Shown here: piece after piece, positions 25,735-34,595 of the stretch | How the letters are laid out: the number at the start of each line of letters is the position of its first letter | Numbering within the stretch: the first letter of the stretch is position 1 | Assembly: GCF_003994255.1 (NCBI RefSeq) | Contig: NZ_ML133858.1 | Span: 1-64,000, forward strand | Direction: 5' to 3' | Source: Brachybacterium paraconglomeratum | GTDB taxonomy: Bacteria; Actinomycetota; Actinomycetes; Actinomycetales; Dermabacteraceae | DNA length: 64,000 bases | Translations under genes and position numbers: made by a program | Notes under the pieces: model-generated | What the model was told of the DNA's origin: nothing | What the model saw: only the letters and a program-made list of their open reading frames with translations | The model's database searches: none

Positions 25735-26850
25735 TCAGTCCTGGTTCTTGCCCTGCTCGGCGCGCCAGCGGATGCCGGCGTCGATGAAGCCGCTGATCTC
25801 GCCGTCGAAGACCGAGGAGGGGTTGCCCTCCTGGTACTCGGTGCGCAGGTCCTTCACCATCTGGTACGGGTTCAGCACGTAGGAGCGCATCTGGTCGCCC
25901 CAGGACGCCTTGACGTCGCCGGCGAGCTCCTTGCGCTCGGCGGCCTCCTCGGCCTTCTTGAGCAGCAGCAGGCGCGACTGCATGACGCGCAGCGCCGCGG
26001 CGCGGTTCTGGATCTGGGACTTCTCGTCCTGCATCGACACGACGGTGCCGGTGGGCAGGTGGGTCATGCGCACCGCCGAGTCGGTGGTGTTCACCGACTG
26101 GCCGCCCGGGCCGGAGGAGCGGAAGACGTCGATCTTCAGGTCGTTCTCGGGGATCTCGATGTGGTCGGTCGACTCGATCAGCGGGATCACCTCGACCGCG
26201 GCGAAGGAGGTCTGGCGGCGGCCCTGGTTGTCGAAGGGGCTGATGCGCACCAGGCGGTGGGTGCCGCCCTCGACGGAGAGAGTGCCGTAGGCGAAGGGGC
26301 CGGCGACCTCGAAGGTCACCGACTTCAGCCCCGCCTCCTCGGCGTAGGAGGTGTCCATGACCTTGGTGGAGTAGCCGTTGTTCTCGGCCCAGCGCAGGTA
26401 CATCCGCATCAGCATCTCGGCGAAGTCCGCGGCGTCCACGCCGCCGGCGCCGGCACGGATGGTGATCACGGCGTCGCGCTCGTCGTACTCGCCCGACAGC
26501 AGCGTGCGCACCTCGAGCTCGTCGAGGGTCTTGTGGATGCTGGTCACCTCGGCCTCGGCCTCGGCGAGGGTGTCGGGGTCGTCCTCCTCGGCGGCGAGCT
26601 CGACCATCACCTCGAGGTCCTCGATGCGGGAGGCGAGCTCGGAGATGCGGCGCCGCTCGGACTGGGCGTGGGAGAGGGCGGCGGAGACCTTCTGGGCGTT
26701 GTCCACGTCGTCCCAGAGGTCCTGGGCGGAGGCCTGCTTCTCCAGGTCCGCGATCTTCTTATCGAGGGCGTCGACGTCCGTCACCTGCTCGATCGAGGAC
26801 AGGGTCGAGCGGAGCCGGGGGATCTCTTCTGAGAAGTCGATGGAAGCCAC
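25735..26850 (-). CDS. prfB: Peptide chain release factor 2
   Basis: A 371-residue class I release factor for UGA and UAA stops. The codon-recognition motif SPF is in [14 protein letters not shown] and the catalytic GGQ in [17 protein letters not shown]. The coiled-coil domain 1 covers about residues 20-110. There is no internal stop or programmed frameshift in the N-terminal region, unlike E. coli prfB, so autoregulation by frameshifting is absent. The start is GTG 26850. TAGACT lies 8 nt upstream and its first three bases are the stop codon TAG of the preceding glycerate kinase gene, so the two features overlap. Confidence 0.97.
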   Translation of the reverse strand: MASIDFSEEIPRLRSTLSSIEQVTDVDALDKKIADLEKQASAQDLWDDVDNAQKVSAALSHAQSERRRISELASRIEDLEVMVELAAEEDDPDTLAEAEAEVTSIHKTLDELEVRTLLSGEYDERDAVITIRAGAGGVDAADFAEMLMRMYLRWAENNGYSTKVMDTSYAEEAGLKSVTFEVAGPFAYGTLSVEGGTHRLVRISPFDNQGRRQTSFAAVEVIPLIESTDHIEIPENDLKIDVFRSSGPGGQSVNTTDSAVRMTHLPTGTVVSMQDEKSQIQNRAAALRVMQSRLLLLKKAEEAAERKELAGDVKASWGDQMRSYVLNPYQMVKDLRTEYQEGNPSSVFDGEISGFIDAGIRWRAEQGKNQD

Positions 26851-26858
26851 GATCGGGG

Positions 26859-26864
26859 AGTCTA
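26859..26864 (-). promoter_or_regulatory. -10 hexamer of prfB, built on the glxK stop codon
   Basis: TAGACT on the minus strand lies 8 nt before the prfB GTG. Its TAG is the glycerate kinase stop codon. No Shine-Dalgarno is present, which suggests a leaderless or near-leaderless mRNA. Confidence 0.45.
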
Positions 26865-28013
26865 CGGCAGAGGGCTCGATGCGGCCCGGGAGTCGCGGAG
26901 GTGAGCGGGCAGGGCGCGTCCCATCTCACGGCCCACCTCCTCCAGCAGTGCCTCGCCGCGCGCGATCGCGTCGGGCACATCGGCGGCGCGGGAGACGAGG
27001 TCGAAGGCCTCGTCGATCCCGGCGGAGGCGAGCTCCTGCAGATCGAGGGTGACGGCGCCGGCGACGGCGAGGACGGGCAGTCCGGCCGCGGCGGCGCGGC
27101 GCGCGACCTCGGCGGGGCCCTTGCCCTGGAGGGTCTGGACGTCGAGCTTCCCCTCCCCCGTCACCACGAGGTCCGCGGCCGCGAGGCGGGCGTCGAAGCC
27201 GGCGAGCTCGAGGACGACGTCGGCGCCGGAGCGCTGGGTCGCGCCGAGCAGCAGCAGGGCGTAGCCGACGCCGCCGGCGGCACCGGCGCCCTCGGCGCGG
27301 GCCGTCGCGCCGCTCGGGTCCAGCAGTGTCGCGGCGGCGGCGAGGGTCCGGTCGGCGGCGGCCACGGCCTCCGGTCCGAGCCCCTTCTGCGGGCCGTAGA
27401 CGGCGGCCGCCCCGTCGTCTCCGAGCAGGGGGTTCGCGACGTCGTTCGCTGCGATCAGCGACGCGCCCTCGAGAGCGGCGAGGGCCGGGGAGAGGTCGAC
27501 GCTCGCCAGGGCCTCCAGACCGGCGAGGCCGGGGGCGATGTCCTCGCCGTCGGCGGTGAGCAGGCGCGCGCCGAGGGCCTGCAGGAGTCCGGCGCCGGCG
27601 TCGGTGGAGGCGCTGCCGCCGAGGCCGACGACGATCTCGCGGGCTCCGGCGCGGACGGCGGCGAGGATCAGCTCGCCGAGCCCGCGGGAGGACGCATCGC
27701 GCGGGGAGAGCTCCTCGCCGGGGAGCGCCTTCAGGCCGACGGCGTCGGCGAGCTCGAGCACGGCGGTGGTGCCCTCGAGCGCCCAGACCGTCTCGCGCGG
27801 CTCTCCTGTCGGGCCGGTGACCGTGGCGGGCTGCGCCGTGGCACCGGCGGCGAGGGCCGCATCGACCGTGCCGTCGCCGCCGTCGGCGATCGGGCATGCG
27901 GTGATCTCGGCGTCCGGGGCCGTGGCGGTGATCCCGCGGGAGAGGGCGGCGACGACCTCGGCGGCGGTGAGGGAGCCCTTGAACTTGTCGGGGGCGAGGA
28001 GGAGGCGGGTCAT
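26862..28013 (-). CDS. Glycerate kinase
   Basis: A 383-residue class II-type glycerate kinase (GK-II/GlxK fold) that phosphorylates D-glycerate, most likely to 2-phosphoglycerate. Diagnostic stretches are [20 protein letters not shown] at the N-terminus, [45 protein letters not shown] and [17 protein letters not shown]. It feeds glycerate from glyoxylate or serine metabolism into glycolysis. The ATG overlaps the stop of a 26-codon ORF (28010-28090) as ATGA. Its stop overlaps the prfB -10. Confidence 0.93.
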   Translation of the reverse strand: MTRLLLAPDKFKGSLTAAEVVAALSRGITATAPDAEITACPIADGGDGTVDAALAAGATAQPATVTGPTGEPRETVWALEGTTAVLELADAVGLKALPGEELSPRDASSRGLGELILAAVRAGAREIVVGLGGSASTDAGAGLLQALGARLLTADGEDIAPGLAGLEALASVDLSPALAALEGASLIAANDVANPLLGDDGAAAVYGPQKGLGPEAVAAADRTLAAAATLLDPSGATARAEGAGAAGGVGYALLLLGATQRSGADVVLELAGFDARLAAADLVVTGEGKLDVQTLQGKGPAEVARRAAAAGLPVLAVAGAVTLDLQELASAGIDEAFDLVSRAADVPDAIARGEALLEEVGREMGRALPAHLRDSRAASSPLP

Positions 28014-28090
28014 GCGGTGCTCGCGATCTGCTCGACGGTGAGCGACGGGTGGGACATGGCGAAGGCTCGTGCAGCGGTAGCGGACGTCAT
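28010..28090 (-). CDS. Possible 26-residue leader peptide upstream of glycerate kinase
   Basis: An ATG at 28090 opens a short frame reading MTSATAARAFAMSHPSLTVE and then QIASTA, ending with a TGA that overlaps the glycerate kinase ATG (ATGA). Upstream is TAGGAT, a -10-like hexamer about 13 nt before the ATG, so the mRNA could begin a few bases before this ORF. It has no Shine-Dalgarno. If translated, it would couple to the kinase and replace its missing ribosome site. It may equally be a fortuitous frame; the evidence is layout only. Confidence 0.35.
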   Translation of the reverse strand: MTSATAARAFAMSHPSLTVEQIASTA

Positions 28091-28233
28091 GGCGCTGGTC
28101 GGGATCCTACGGAAGCAGAGTCATGCATGCTCGCTCGGCCCGAGACTCGGACTCCCGGTGACCTGGGCGAGCCGACGGCAGGGTCGAACCGGCGGCACGG
28201 TCGAGAGGCCGGTACGGACCGGACGGAGGTGGC

Positions 28234-28773
28234 TCACCGCGCCCGGGCCTCGCCGAGCACGGTCAGCGGGATCGAGGTGTCGGTGCCGCGGGTGAACCAG
28301 CCGACCAGCGGCGGATTCGTACGGGCGGCGAGGACGACGTGGGCGGTGCCGTCGGCGTCGACCGTGACCTCCTGGATGTGGATGTCCTCGGTGCTGGTGG
28401 TGTCGTAGGGGTAGGTGCGCAGGTGCTCCTCGGCGGCGTCGCGGGCGGAGCCGGTGTGGATCGCGGGGCCGTCCCCGTCGGAGTAGATCCGGGCGGGATC
28501 CACGGCCTGGGAGGCGGCGAGCGCGGCGCTGTCGGCGGCGTGCTGGAGGCCGTTGCGCTCCAGCTGCACCCCGGTGATCGAGGTGCCGACGGCGATCACC
28601 ATCAGGATCACGACGAGCACCCCGGTGGTCAGGATCGTCATCGAGCCGCGCGCGTCCGCCCACCGCTCCCGCACGGTCGCGACCGGCCGGCCGATGCGCG
28701 AAGCGAGCGGGGTGGCGGCCGCGCGGAGCAGGAGGGGGCGGCGGCGCCGCTCCTGCGCGGGCCCGGACCTCAC
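28234..28773 (-). CDS. TadG-like pilus assembly protein
   Basis: A 179-residue membrane-anchored protein of the Tad pilus. After a basic leader of about 42 residues comes RGSMTILTTGVLVVILMVIAVGTS, one transmembrane segment of the TadE/TadG class, then QHAADSAALAASQAVDP, the Flp-type TadG motif. The rest is an exported soluble domain. The start is GTG 28773, whose GTGA overlaps the stop of the preceding gene. It is the last gene in the operon. Its role as a minor pseudopilin or assembly factor is family knowledge. Confidence 0.85.
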   Translation of the reverse strand: MRSGPAQERRRRPLLLRAAATPLASRIGRPVATVRERWADARGSMTILTTGVLVVILMVIAVGTSITGVQLERNGLQHAADSAALAASQAVDPARIYSDGDGPAIHTGSARDAAEEHLRTYPYDTTSTEDIHIQEVTVDADGTAHVVLAARTNPPLVGWFTRGTDTSIPLTVLGEARAR

Positions 28774-29249
28774 AGGTCCGCCCGGTACTGGTCGACGGGC
28801 ACCGCATGGGCGGCGCCGACCGCGACGGGGCCGGTCTCCCCGAGGATGGGTCCCAGGCCCGGCACGGGGACGGGGATCCGCACCCGTGCGGTGACGACTC
28901 CTCCCGCGGTCGCGCAGGGGTCCTCGCTGCAGCTGAGCTCGACGACGTCGCCCGGCGGGAGGCCGTGGTCCTCGAGGACCAGCTCCATGTGGCGCGAGGC
29001 CCGGGCTGCGGCGCGGTCGGGGTCGGACTCGGTCGCATGGATGCGCGCGGCGTCGCGGGCGATCGTGTCGGCGGCGAAGGCCGCGGCCTGCACGTTGCCG
29101 AGGGTGAGCACGAGGTAGAGGGTCGGGATCAGCAGCGCCGCTGCCAGCACCACGAACTCGACCAGGGCGTTGCCCTGCTCCTCCTCGAGCCGGTGTCGGA
29201 GCCCGCCCGGAGCGGCGGGGAGCAGGAGGCGACGGAGCCCTCTCACCAT
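28770..29249 (-). CDS. TadE-family minor pseudopilin
   Basis: A 159-residue TadE-type protein. EEEQGNALVEFVVLAAALLI, then PTLYLVLTLGN, contains the prepilin-like cleavage Gly and Glu5-type acidic residue before the hydrophobic segment (residues about 27-50). The soluble part has two cysteines in SCSEDPCATAGG that could pair. The ATG at 29249 lies very close to AGGAGG; GTG 29246, overlapping the upstream stop as GTGA, is an equally good start. It overlaps its neighbours on both sides. Confidence 0.85.
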   Translation of the reverse strand: MVRGLRRLLLPAAPGGLRHRLEEEQGNALVEFVVLAAALLIPTLYLVLTLGNVQAAAFAADTIARDAARIHATESDPDRAAARASRHMELVLEDHGLPPGDVVELSCSEDPCATAGGVVTARVRIPVPVPGLGPILGETGPVAVGAAHAVPVDQYRADL

Positions 29250-29734
29250 GCCTCCTCGTCCACGGCCCTGCCCTCGACGCTCAGCGCGCCTGCGGGACCG
29301 ATCAGGCCCACGAGCGGGAGCGTCGCGTCGACCTGCACGCGGATGGTCCCGTCGTCCTCCTGCACGGCGGTGGCCTCGGCCTCGAGCCCTCGCCCGAAGC
29401 GCTCGTCGACGAGCTGCTGCGCCCGCTGGGCGCCGTCCTGCGGGGTCGATCCCGCGAGCGCGGCGTGGTGCGCTCCCTGCACGGCGGCGTCGACGAGGGT
29501 GTTGCGGGTGTGGACGATGAGCGCCGCCTGGATGACCAGCAGCGCGATCATCACGATCAGCACCGCGACCATCGGGAACTCGGCCACGGCCGCTCCCTCG
29601 TCCTCTCGCAGCCGCGCGGCGAGTCGCCGTGCCGCTCCTCGTCGCGGCTCTGCGGGGCCCCGGGCGGGCAGCCCGCGGGTCTGCACCGCCGCGGTCGCGG
29701 GGGTGCAGGAGCGGGGCGGGGCCGGGCGGCGCAT
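29243..29734 (-). CDS. TadE-family minor pseudopilin
   Basis: A 163-residue second TadE-type protein. The motif DEGAAVAEFPMVAVLIVMIA, then LLVIQAALIVHTRNT, is a prepilin-like segment with a single transmembrane helix. A soluble exported tail follows, with the repeated QVDATLPLVGLIGPAG region. The first 45 residues are a basic extension, so the true start may be nearer the membrane segment; no clear ribosome site supports ATG 29734. It lies 31 nt after the flp gene and overlaps the next tadE by 7 nt. Confidence 0.82.
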   Translation of the reverse strand: MRRPAPPRSCTPATAAVQTRGLPARGPAEPRRGAARRLAARLREDEGAAVAEFPMVAVLIVMIALLVIQAALIVHTRNTLVDAAVQGAHHAALAGSTPQDGAQRAQQLVDERFGRGLEAEATAVQEDDGTIRVQVDATLPLVGLIGPAGALSVEGRAVDEEAW

Positions 29735-29765
29735 CAGCAGGGCGGTTCGCAGGGGACGGGAGCGG

Positions 29766-30035
29766 TCAGAGGCTGCCGCCGAGGAAGGGAGCCATCGCGT
29801 TCTCGAAGATCTGCACGATCTGGTCGGAGGCGACGGCCCAGAGGGCGACGACGATCCCCGCGGTCATGAGGGTGATCAGCACCCAGCCGGGGACGTCGCC
29901 CTGCTCCGAGGCCAGACGGGCGAGGAGGCGGCTGCGCAGCCCGGCGCGCTGCCGGATGCGGTCTGACGTGCCGGGCTGGGCGAGGCGGTGGCGCGGTCGC
30001 ATGCGGGTGTGGAGTCGGGTGCGGTGGACGGTCAT
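29766..30035 (-). CDS. Flp-type pilin (small membrane pilin subunit)
   Basis: An 89-residue protein with a long basic N-terminus (many Arg) followed by LASEQGDVPGWVLITLMTAG, then IVVALWAVASDQIVQIFENA, one hydrophobic helix typical of Flp pilins of actinobacteria. ATG 30035 is chosen because GAGGAGG lies 5 nt upstream. The frame stays open up to GTG 30206, which overlaps the tadC stop as GTGA, giving a 146-residue alternative with a Pro/Ser-rich extension. It is the likely major pilin of the system, processed by a prepilin peptidase not encoded in this window. Confidence 0.75.
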   Translation of the reverse strand: MTVHRTRLHTRMRPRHRLAQPGTSDRIRQRAGLRSRLLARLASEQGDVPGWVLITLMTAGIVVALWAVASDQIVQIFENAMAPFLGGSL

Positions 30036-30202
30036 GTCGGCCTCCTCGGCGGACGGGTCCGGGTCAGGGCCCGGGCGGGTGCGGATCGGAGCGGTCGGGG
30101 ACGGAGGGACGGAGGACAGGGCGATGACGGACGAGGTCGGGGACCGAGACGACGTCGCCGTCGCGGGCGATGTCGGCATCGGGTGCGGGACCGGTCGGGC
30201 GC

Positions 30203-31141
30203 TCACAGGGAGATCTCCAGCACGGCGAGGCCGGGGAAGATCGCGAAGAGGATCACCAGCGGCAGCACGAAGAACACCACCGGGACGAGCATCGCGATCT
30301 CCCGCTGTCCGGCCATCTCCATCAGGTCGCGCTTGGCGTTCTCGCGGGCGTCCTGCGCCTGGGCGCGGAGCACCTCGGCGAGCGGTGTTCCCCGCTCGAT
30401 CGCGATCGAGACGCCCTCCCCGAACCGGCTGAGGGACTCCAGCGGGGTGCGCGCCCCGAGCGAGGCGAGGGCCTGGGAGACGCTCGATCCGGATCGGATG
30501 TCGGCGATCGTCGCGGCGAACTCGTCGGGCAGCGCGCCCGTGGAGGTCCGTGCCACCCGCTCCATCGCCGCGATCGGGCTCTCTCCCGCGGCGACGGCGA
30601 GCGCGAGCAGGTCCGCGACGGTCGGGAACTCGCGCGCCATGCGGGAGGCGCGGCGCTTGATCTCGACTCCCAGCAGGTAGTCGCGCAGCAGCACGCCCAG
30701 CAGCGCGCCGAGCGCCACGATGAGCAGCCCCAGCACCGCGCTCGCGTCCCGCATCACGATCGCGGCGACGGCGAGGACGATCCCGAGCACGAGGCCGACG
30801 GCCCCGAAGACGACCTGCTCGATGCGGAAGGAGTCGGCGGAGGTGCGTCGCCCGGCCAGGCGCAGGCGCCGCTCGAGCTGGTCAGCACCGCCGGTGAGCC
30901 GTTCGAGCAGGCCCAGCCCGCGCGCCGCGACCGGGCCGAAGAGGTTCTCCACGACGATGCGGGCCCGGCTCCTGCTGGTCGGCGCCGCGAACAGCGAGGA
31001 GTTCCGGGAGCGGCGGAGGTACGGGTCGACGCGCCGGCCGAGGTCCCGTGTGCGCAGCCAGGGCAGCTGGATGGCGAGCAGGTAGAGGCCGGTGCCGAGC
31101 ATGAGACCCAGCAGGATCCCGGCGAGCAGGGACATGCTCAT
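30203..31141 (-). CDS. tadC: Type II secretion F-domain protein TadC
   Basis: A 312-residue inner-membrane platform protein of the Tad pilus. There is an N-terminal membrane segment (LLAGILLGLMLGTGLYLLAI). Two central ones lie near residues 110-150 (VVFGAVGLVLGIVLAVAAIV) and one at the end (AMLVPVVFFVLPLVILFAIF). The T2SSF domain is recognisable by REFPTVADLLALAVAAGESP and AQAQDARENAKRDLMEMAGQ. ATG 31141 overlaps the tadB stop as ATGA, which favours it over ATG 31135. Confidence 0.92.
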   Translation of the reverse strand: MSMSLLAGILLGLMLGTGLYLLAIQLPWLRTRDLGRRVDPYLRRSRNSSLFAAPTSRSRARIVVENLFGPVAARGLGLLERLTGGADQLERRLRLAGRRTSADSFRIEQVVFGAVGLVLGIVLAVAAIVMRDASAVLGLLIVALGALLGVLLRDYLLGVEIKRRASRMAREFPTVADLLALAVAAGESPIAAMERVARTSTGALPDEFAATIADIRSGSSVSQALASLGARTPLESLSRFGEGVSIAIERGTPLAEVLRAQAQDARENAKRDLMEMAGQREIAMLVPVVFFVLPLVILFAIFPGLAVLEISL

Positions 31142-32010
31142 CGCAGCACCCTCTCGTCCTGCGGCAGCTGCGCGATCATCAGCATCACCCGGTAGGCGAT
31201 CAGAGAGACCACCCCGCCGACCACCACCAGGACCATCCCGGCCGCGGAGTCGTAGGCCTGGGCGGCCTCGGGCCGCGTCGACATCAGCGCCAGCACGATC
31301 CACGGTGCGACGAGGGCGAGGCGGGCGGCGTTCACGGTCCACGACTGGCGGGCCTCGAGCTCGGCGCGGGTGCGGGAGTCCTCCCGCAGGAACGCCGAGA
31401 GGGTGCGCAGGAGCGAGCCGAGATCCGTGCCGCCGACGTCACGGGTGATCCGCAGCGCCTCCACGATCCGATCGCCGACGGGATCGGCGAGACGCACCTT
31501 GAGCCGGTCGAGGCAGGCGGCGAAATCTCCGCTGGCCTGGTAATCCAGGGCGAACTCGGAGAACGCGGGCCGCAGCTCCTCGGGTCCCTTCCGGCTCAGC
31601 TGCACCAGCGCCTCGGGCAGGGAGAGTCCGGCGCGGATGGCGGAGTTGATGTGGTCGACCGCCTCGGGCCACACCTCCCGCATCGCGGTGGTGCGCCGTC
31701 GAGCCGCTGAGCGCAGCACGAGCACCGGCAGGACCGAGCACAGCAGCCCGATCGTCAGCGCCGGGACGAGCGCACTGGAGATCGCCCACAGCGCGGCGGC
31801 GACCACGAGCCCCAGCCCGGCGCTGAGAGCCGGCACGGCGGCGGGAGGCACCGAGTCCAGCCCCACCTTGATGAGGTCGTCGCGCAGGCGGTCCATCCCT
31901 CGAGAGATTCTGCCGGGGCTCGGGACGGCTCCCTCCTGCTCCCACAGCGACCACCAGATCGACAGCAGCCCGAGCCCGGCGACGAGGCCGAGGAACGCTC
32001 CGTCGGTCAT
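31138..32010 (-). CDS. tadB: Type II secretion F-domain protein TadB
   Basis: A 290-residue platform protein paired with TadC. It has membrane segments at about residues 5-20, 60-100 (two) and 240-275 (two). Between them is the cytoplasmic T2SSF domain REVWPEAVDHINSAIRAGLS, followed by LPEALVQLSRKGPEELRPAF and RTLSAFLREDSRTRAELEARQ. Length is typical. It overlaps tadA by the ATGA pattern, so TadA, TadB and TadC should be made in fixed ratio. Confidence 0.92.
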   Translation of the reverse strand: MTDGAFLGLVAGLGLLSIWWSLWEQEGAVPSPGRISRGMDRLRDDLIKVGLDSVPPAAVPALSAGLGLVVAAALWAISSALVPALTIGLLCSVLPVLVLRSAARRRTTAMREVWPEAVDHINSAIRAGLSLPEALVQLSRKGPEELRPAFSEFALDYQASGDFAACLDRLKVRLADPVGDRIVEALRITRDVGGTDLGSLLRTLSAFLREDSRTRAELEARQSWTVNAARLALVAPWIVLALMSTRPEAAQAYDSAAGMVLVVVGGVVSLIAYRVMLMIAQLPQDERVLR

Positions 32011-33233
32011 GCCGCGCTCCTCCCCCCGAGCAGCTCGGCGAGGTCGTGTCCCGCACGGGCGAAGCGCTCGGCGTGCGGCGGATGTCCGTCACCGCGGACC
32101 AGCCGGTCCCCGCGCAGGGAGAAGACGTCGGTCACCTCGATGATCTCCTCCTCGACCCGTCCGCTGAGGCCGACGATCTCGCGCACCCGTCGGCGCCCGT
32201 CGGCGAGGATGTCGAGGTGGACGACGAGGTCGATTGCGCTGGCGACCGTGGGGACGACGAAGCGGCTGGAGACGTTCTCCCCCGCCAGCAGCGGCAGCGT
32301 GCACAGCTTGGTCACCGCGTCCCGTGCGGAGTTCGCATGGATCGAGGCGAGCCCCGGCAGTCCGCTGTTGAGCGCGATCAGCATGTCGAGGCTCTCCGCC
32401 TCACGCACCTCGCCGACGATGATGCGGCTCGGCCGCATCCGCAGCGCCTCCTTCACCAGGCGGCGCATCGAGATCTCGCCGGTTCCCTCGAGGTTCGCCT
32501 GGCGGGTCTGCATCGCGACCACGTCCCGCAGGGCGAGGTTCAGCTCGAAGACCTCCTCGATCGTCACCACGCGCTCGCGGGCTCCCATCGACTGGGCCAG
32601 GCAGCGCAGGAAGGTCGTCTTCCCCGCCCCGGTCGCCCCTGACGTGATCACGTTGAGCCCAGAGGCGATCGCGGCGTCGAGGAAGTCCGCGGCCTGCTGG
32701 GTGAGGGAGCCGAGGGCGACCATGCCCTGCAGGTCGTGCGCGCGGGCGACGAACTTGCGGATGTTGATCGCCCAGTGCGTGCGGGTCACCGAGGGGATGA
32801 CGACGTGCAGGCGCGACCCGTCCGGCAGCAGCGCGTCGACGAAGGGGCTGGACATGTCCAGGCGGCGGCCGCTGGAGACGAGCATCCGCTCGACGATCCC
32901 GCGGACCTCGTCGTCGGTCAGCACGATGGTGGTCAGCTCGCTGCGCCCGTTCCTCGCGACGAACACCTGGGAGGGCGAGTTCAGCCAGATCTCCTCCACG
33001 CCCGGGTCGTCGAGCATCTCCTGGAGCGGGCCGAAGCCGCCGATCCTCGCGGCGACCTGCGCGACCATGGTGTCGTCGTCGTGCAGCACGGGCACCTCGC
33101 CCGAGGACGAACGACGGTCGTAGTCGGCGACGACCTCACGGATCAGCGGCTCGAGCTGATCGGCGTGCACGTCCAGACCGCGGCGCCTGATCAGCTCCCG
33201 CGACTCGGCCTCGATGATGGTGGCGGCGTCCAA
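32007..33233 (-). CDS. tadA: Tad pilus assembly ATPase TadA (CpaF)
   Basis: A 408-residue secretion ATPase of the GspE/VirB11 class that powers pilus assembly. Walker A is TSGATGAGKTTFLRCLAQS. The Asp box is VVTIEEVFELNL, Walker B is ALRMRPSRIIVGEVREAES and the His box is GLASIHANSARDAV. The N-terminal domain begins DAATIIEAESRELIRRRGL. The start is TTG 33233, supported by GGGAGGGGACACG directly upstream; upstream residues have no similarity. It is the first gene of the seven-gene Tad operon and divergent from the BrkB-type gene. Confidence 0.93.
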   Translation of the reverse strand: MDAATIIEAESRELIRRRGLDVHADQLEPLIREVVADYDRRSSSGEVPVLHDDDTMVAQVAARIGGFGPLQEMLDDPGVEEIWLNSPSQVFVARNGRSELTTIVLTDDEVRGIVERMLVSSGRRLDMSSPFVDALLPDGSRLHVVIPSVTRTHWAINIRKFVARAHDLQGMVALGSLTQQAADFLDAAIASGLNVITSGATGAGKTTFLRCLAQSMGARERVVTIEEVFELNLALRDVVAMQTRQANLEGTGEISMRRLVKEALRMRPSRIIVGEVREAESLDMLIALNSGLPGLASIHANSARDAVTKLCTLPLLAGENVSSRFVVPTVASAIDLVVHLDILADGRRRVREIVGLSGRVEEEIIEVTDVFSLRGDRLVRGDGHPPHAERFARAGHDLAELLGGRSAA

Positions 33234-33430
33234 CGTGTCCCCTCCCCTGCCCCTACCGCCCGGTCCCTCCACCCGGCGGTTCTGTGACGCAGCTCGCGAC
33301 ACGCGTGCCACTCTAGGGCGAAACAGCCCCGCTCGCCCTACGCATCCAGGGAATGTGGACAACTCTCCCGGCCCGCTCCCATGGCAGGATGACAGCAGTC
33401 CACGAGCCGACTCTCACCCAGGAGCTTCCC

Positions 33431-34594
33431 ATGGCCAAGACCACCAGCACGGGCGAGGACGCCCCGAAGCTGTCCCGCCCCACCCTGAAGTACATGGCCA
33501 AGCGCGTGATCGCCGAGTTCACCCGCGACGGCGGCACCGACCAGGCCGCGAAGCTCACCTACTTCATGGTCCTCTCCATCGCGCCGACGCTGCTGGCGGT
33601 GTTCTCGCTGGCGACCCTGCTGCTCTCGGGGATCAAGGATCAGATCGCCGATCTGCTGGTGAATCTGATCAAGCAGGCCGCCGGGGGCAGCGGCACGGAC
33701 GTCGAGGAGCCGGTCCGCAACACCGTCGACTCCCTTCTCGGCTCCGCGACCGGCGGCACGATCGCCCTGATCATCGGTATCGGCACGGCCCTGTGGTCGG
33801 CATCGGCCTATGTGAAGGCCTACGGGCGGGTCGCGAACCAGATCTACGAGGTCCCCGAGGGCCGCGGCCCCATCCGCATGAACGGCACGATGCTGCTGCT
33901 GACCCTCGCACTGATCCTGGGCATCCTGCTGGTGATGGTCTCGCTGCTGCTCAGCGCCTCCTTGGTCGAAGGTCTCCTCGGCCCGATCGCCTCGAGCATC
34001 GGGGCCGAGGGCGTGCTCACCTTCTTGCTGGACTCCTTCCTGCCGATCTGGGCCTGGGTGAAGTGGCCCGTGATCCTGGTGATCGCCTTCGCACTGATCT
34101 CGCTGCTGTACTGGGGTGCGCCGAACATCGACAAGCCCTTCCGCTTCATCTCCCCCGGCGGCGTCTTCGCGATCCTCGGCATCGTGGTCGCGGCGGTGGC
34201 GCTGTCGATCTACATGGGCACCGTCGCCGGCTACTCCAGCTACGGCGCGATCGGCGGCATCATGGCCGTGCTCTTCGCGCTGTGGATCATCAACATCGTG
34301 ATCATCCTCGGTGCCGAGGTCGACGCCGAGTACGAGCGGGCCCGCGAGCTCGAGGCCGGCAAGCCCGCCGAGGACTCCCTGGCCCTGCCGATGCGGGAGA
34401 GCGCCGGCGCGGAGAAGGCCGAGGAGAAGCGGGAGGCGATCGTCGACGAGGGCCGCGACATCCGCCTGCGCAACCTCCACCACGACTCCGACGCCTACAC
34501 CGGCGAGGACGCCCGCCTCACCCCGCGCCACGGCGTGCCCGTCGTCGACGACGAGACGGAGTCCGAGGGGAAGCCCTCCGGGAAGGACTCCTGA
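33431..34594 (+). CDS. YihY/BrkB family membrane protein
   Basis: A 387-residue membrane protein. The YihY signature is in GGTDQAAKLTYFMVLSIAPTLLAVFSL. About six transmembrane segments follow, including GTIALIIGIGTALWSASAYV, TMLLLTLALILGILLVMVSL, VILVIAFALISLLYW and AVLFALWIINIVIILGAEVD. A 90-residue charged cytoplasmic tail ends the protein. The biochemical role is unknown despite old names (RNase BN, virulence factor). ATG 33431 follows AGGAG at 6 nt; an earlier ATG at 33389 is less likely. The SRAP gene starts 1 nt after its stop, so the two are coupled. Confidence 0.9.
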   Translation: MAKTTSTGEDAPKLSRPTLKYMAKRVIAEFTRDGGTDQAAKLTYFMVLSIAPTLLAVFSLATLLLSGIKDQIADLLVNLIKQAAGGSGTDVEEPVRNTVDSLLGSATGGTIALIIGIGTALWSASAYVKAYGRVANQIYEVPEGRGPIRMNGTMLLLTLALILGILLVMVSLLLSASLVEGLLGPIASSIGAEGVLTFLLDSFLPIWAWVKWPVILVIAFALISLLYWGAPNIDKPFRFISPGGVFAILGIVVAAVALSIYMGTVAGYSSYGAIGGIMAVLFALWIINIVIILGAEVDAEYERARELEAGKPAEDSLALPMRESAGAEKAEEKREAIVDEGRDIRLRNLHHDSDAYTGEDARLTPRHGVPVVDDETESEGKPSGKDS

Positions 34595-34595
34595 G

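Noticed and set aside
26700-26850. Programmed frameshift in prfB
   Set aside because: The N-terminal frame is continuous from GTG 26850 through the coiled-coil domain with no in-frame TGA, so the E. coli-type autoregulatory frameshift is absent.
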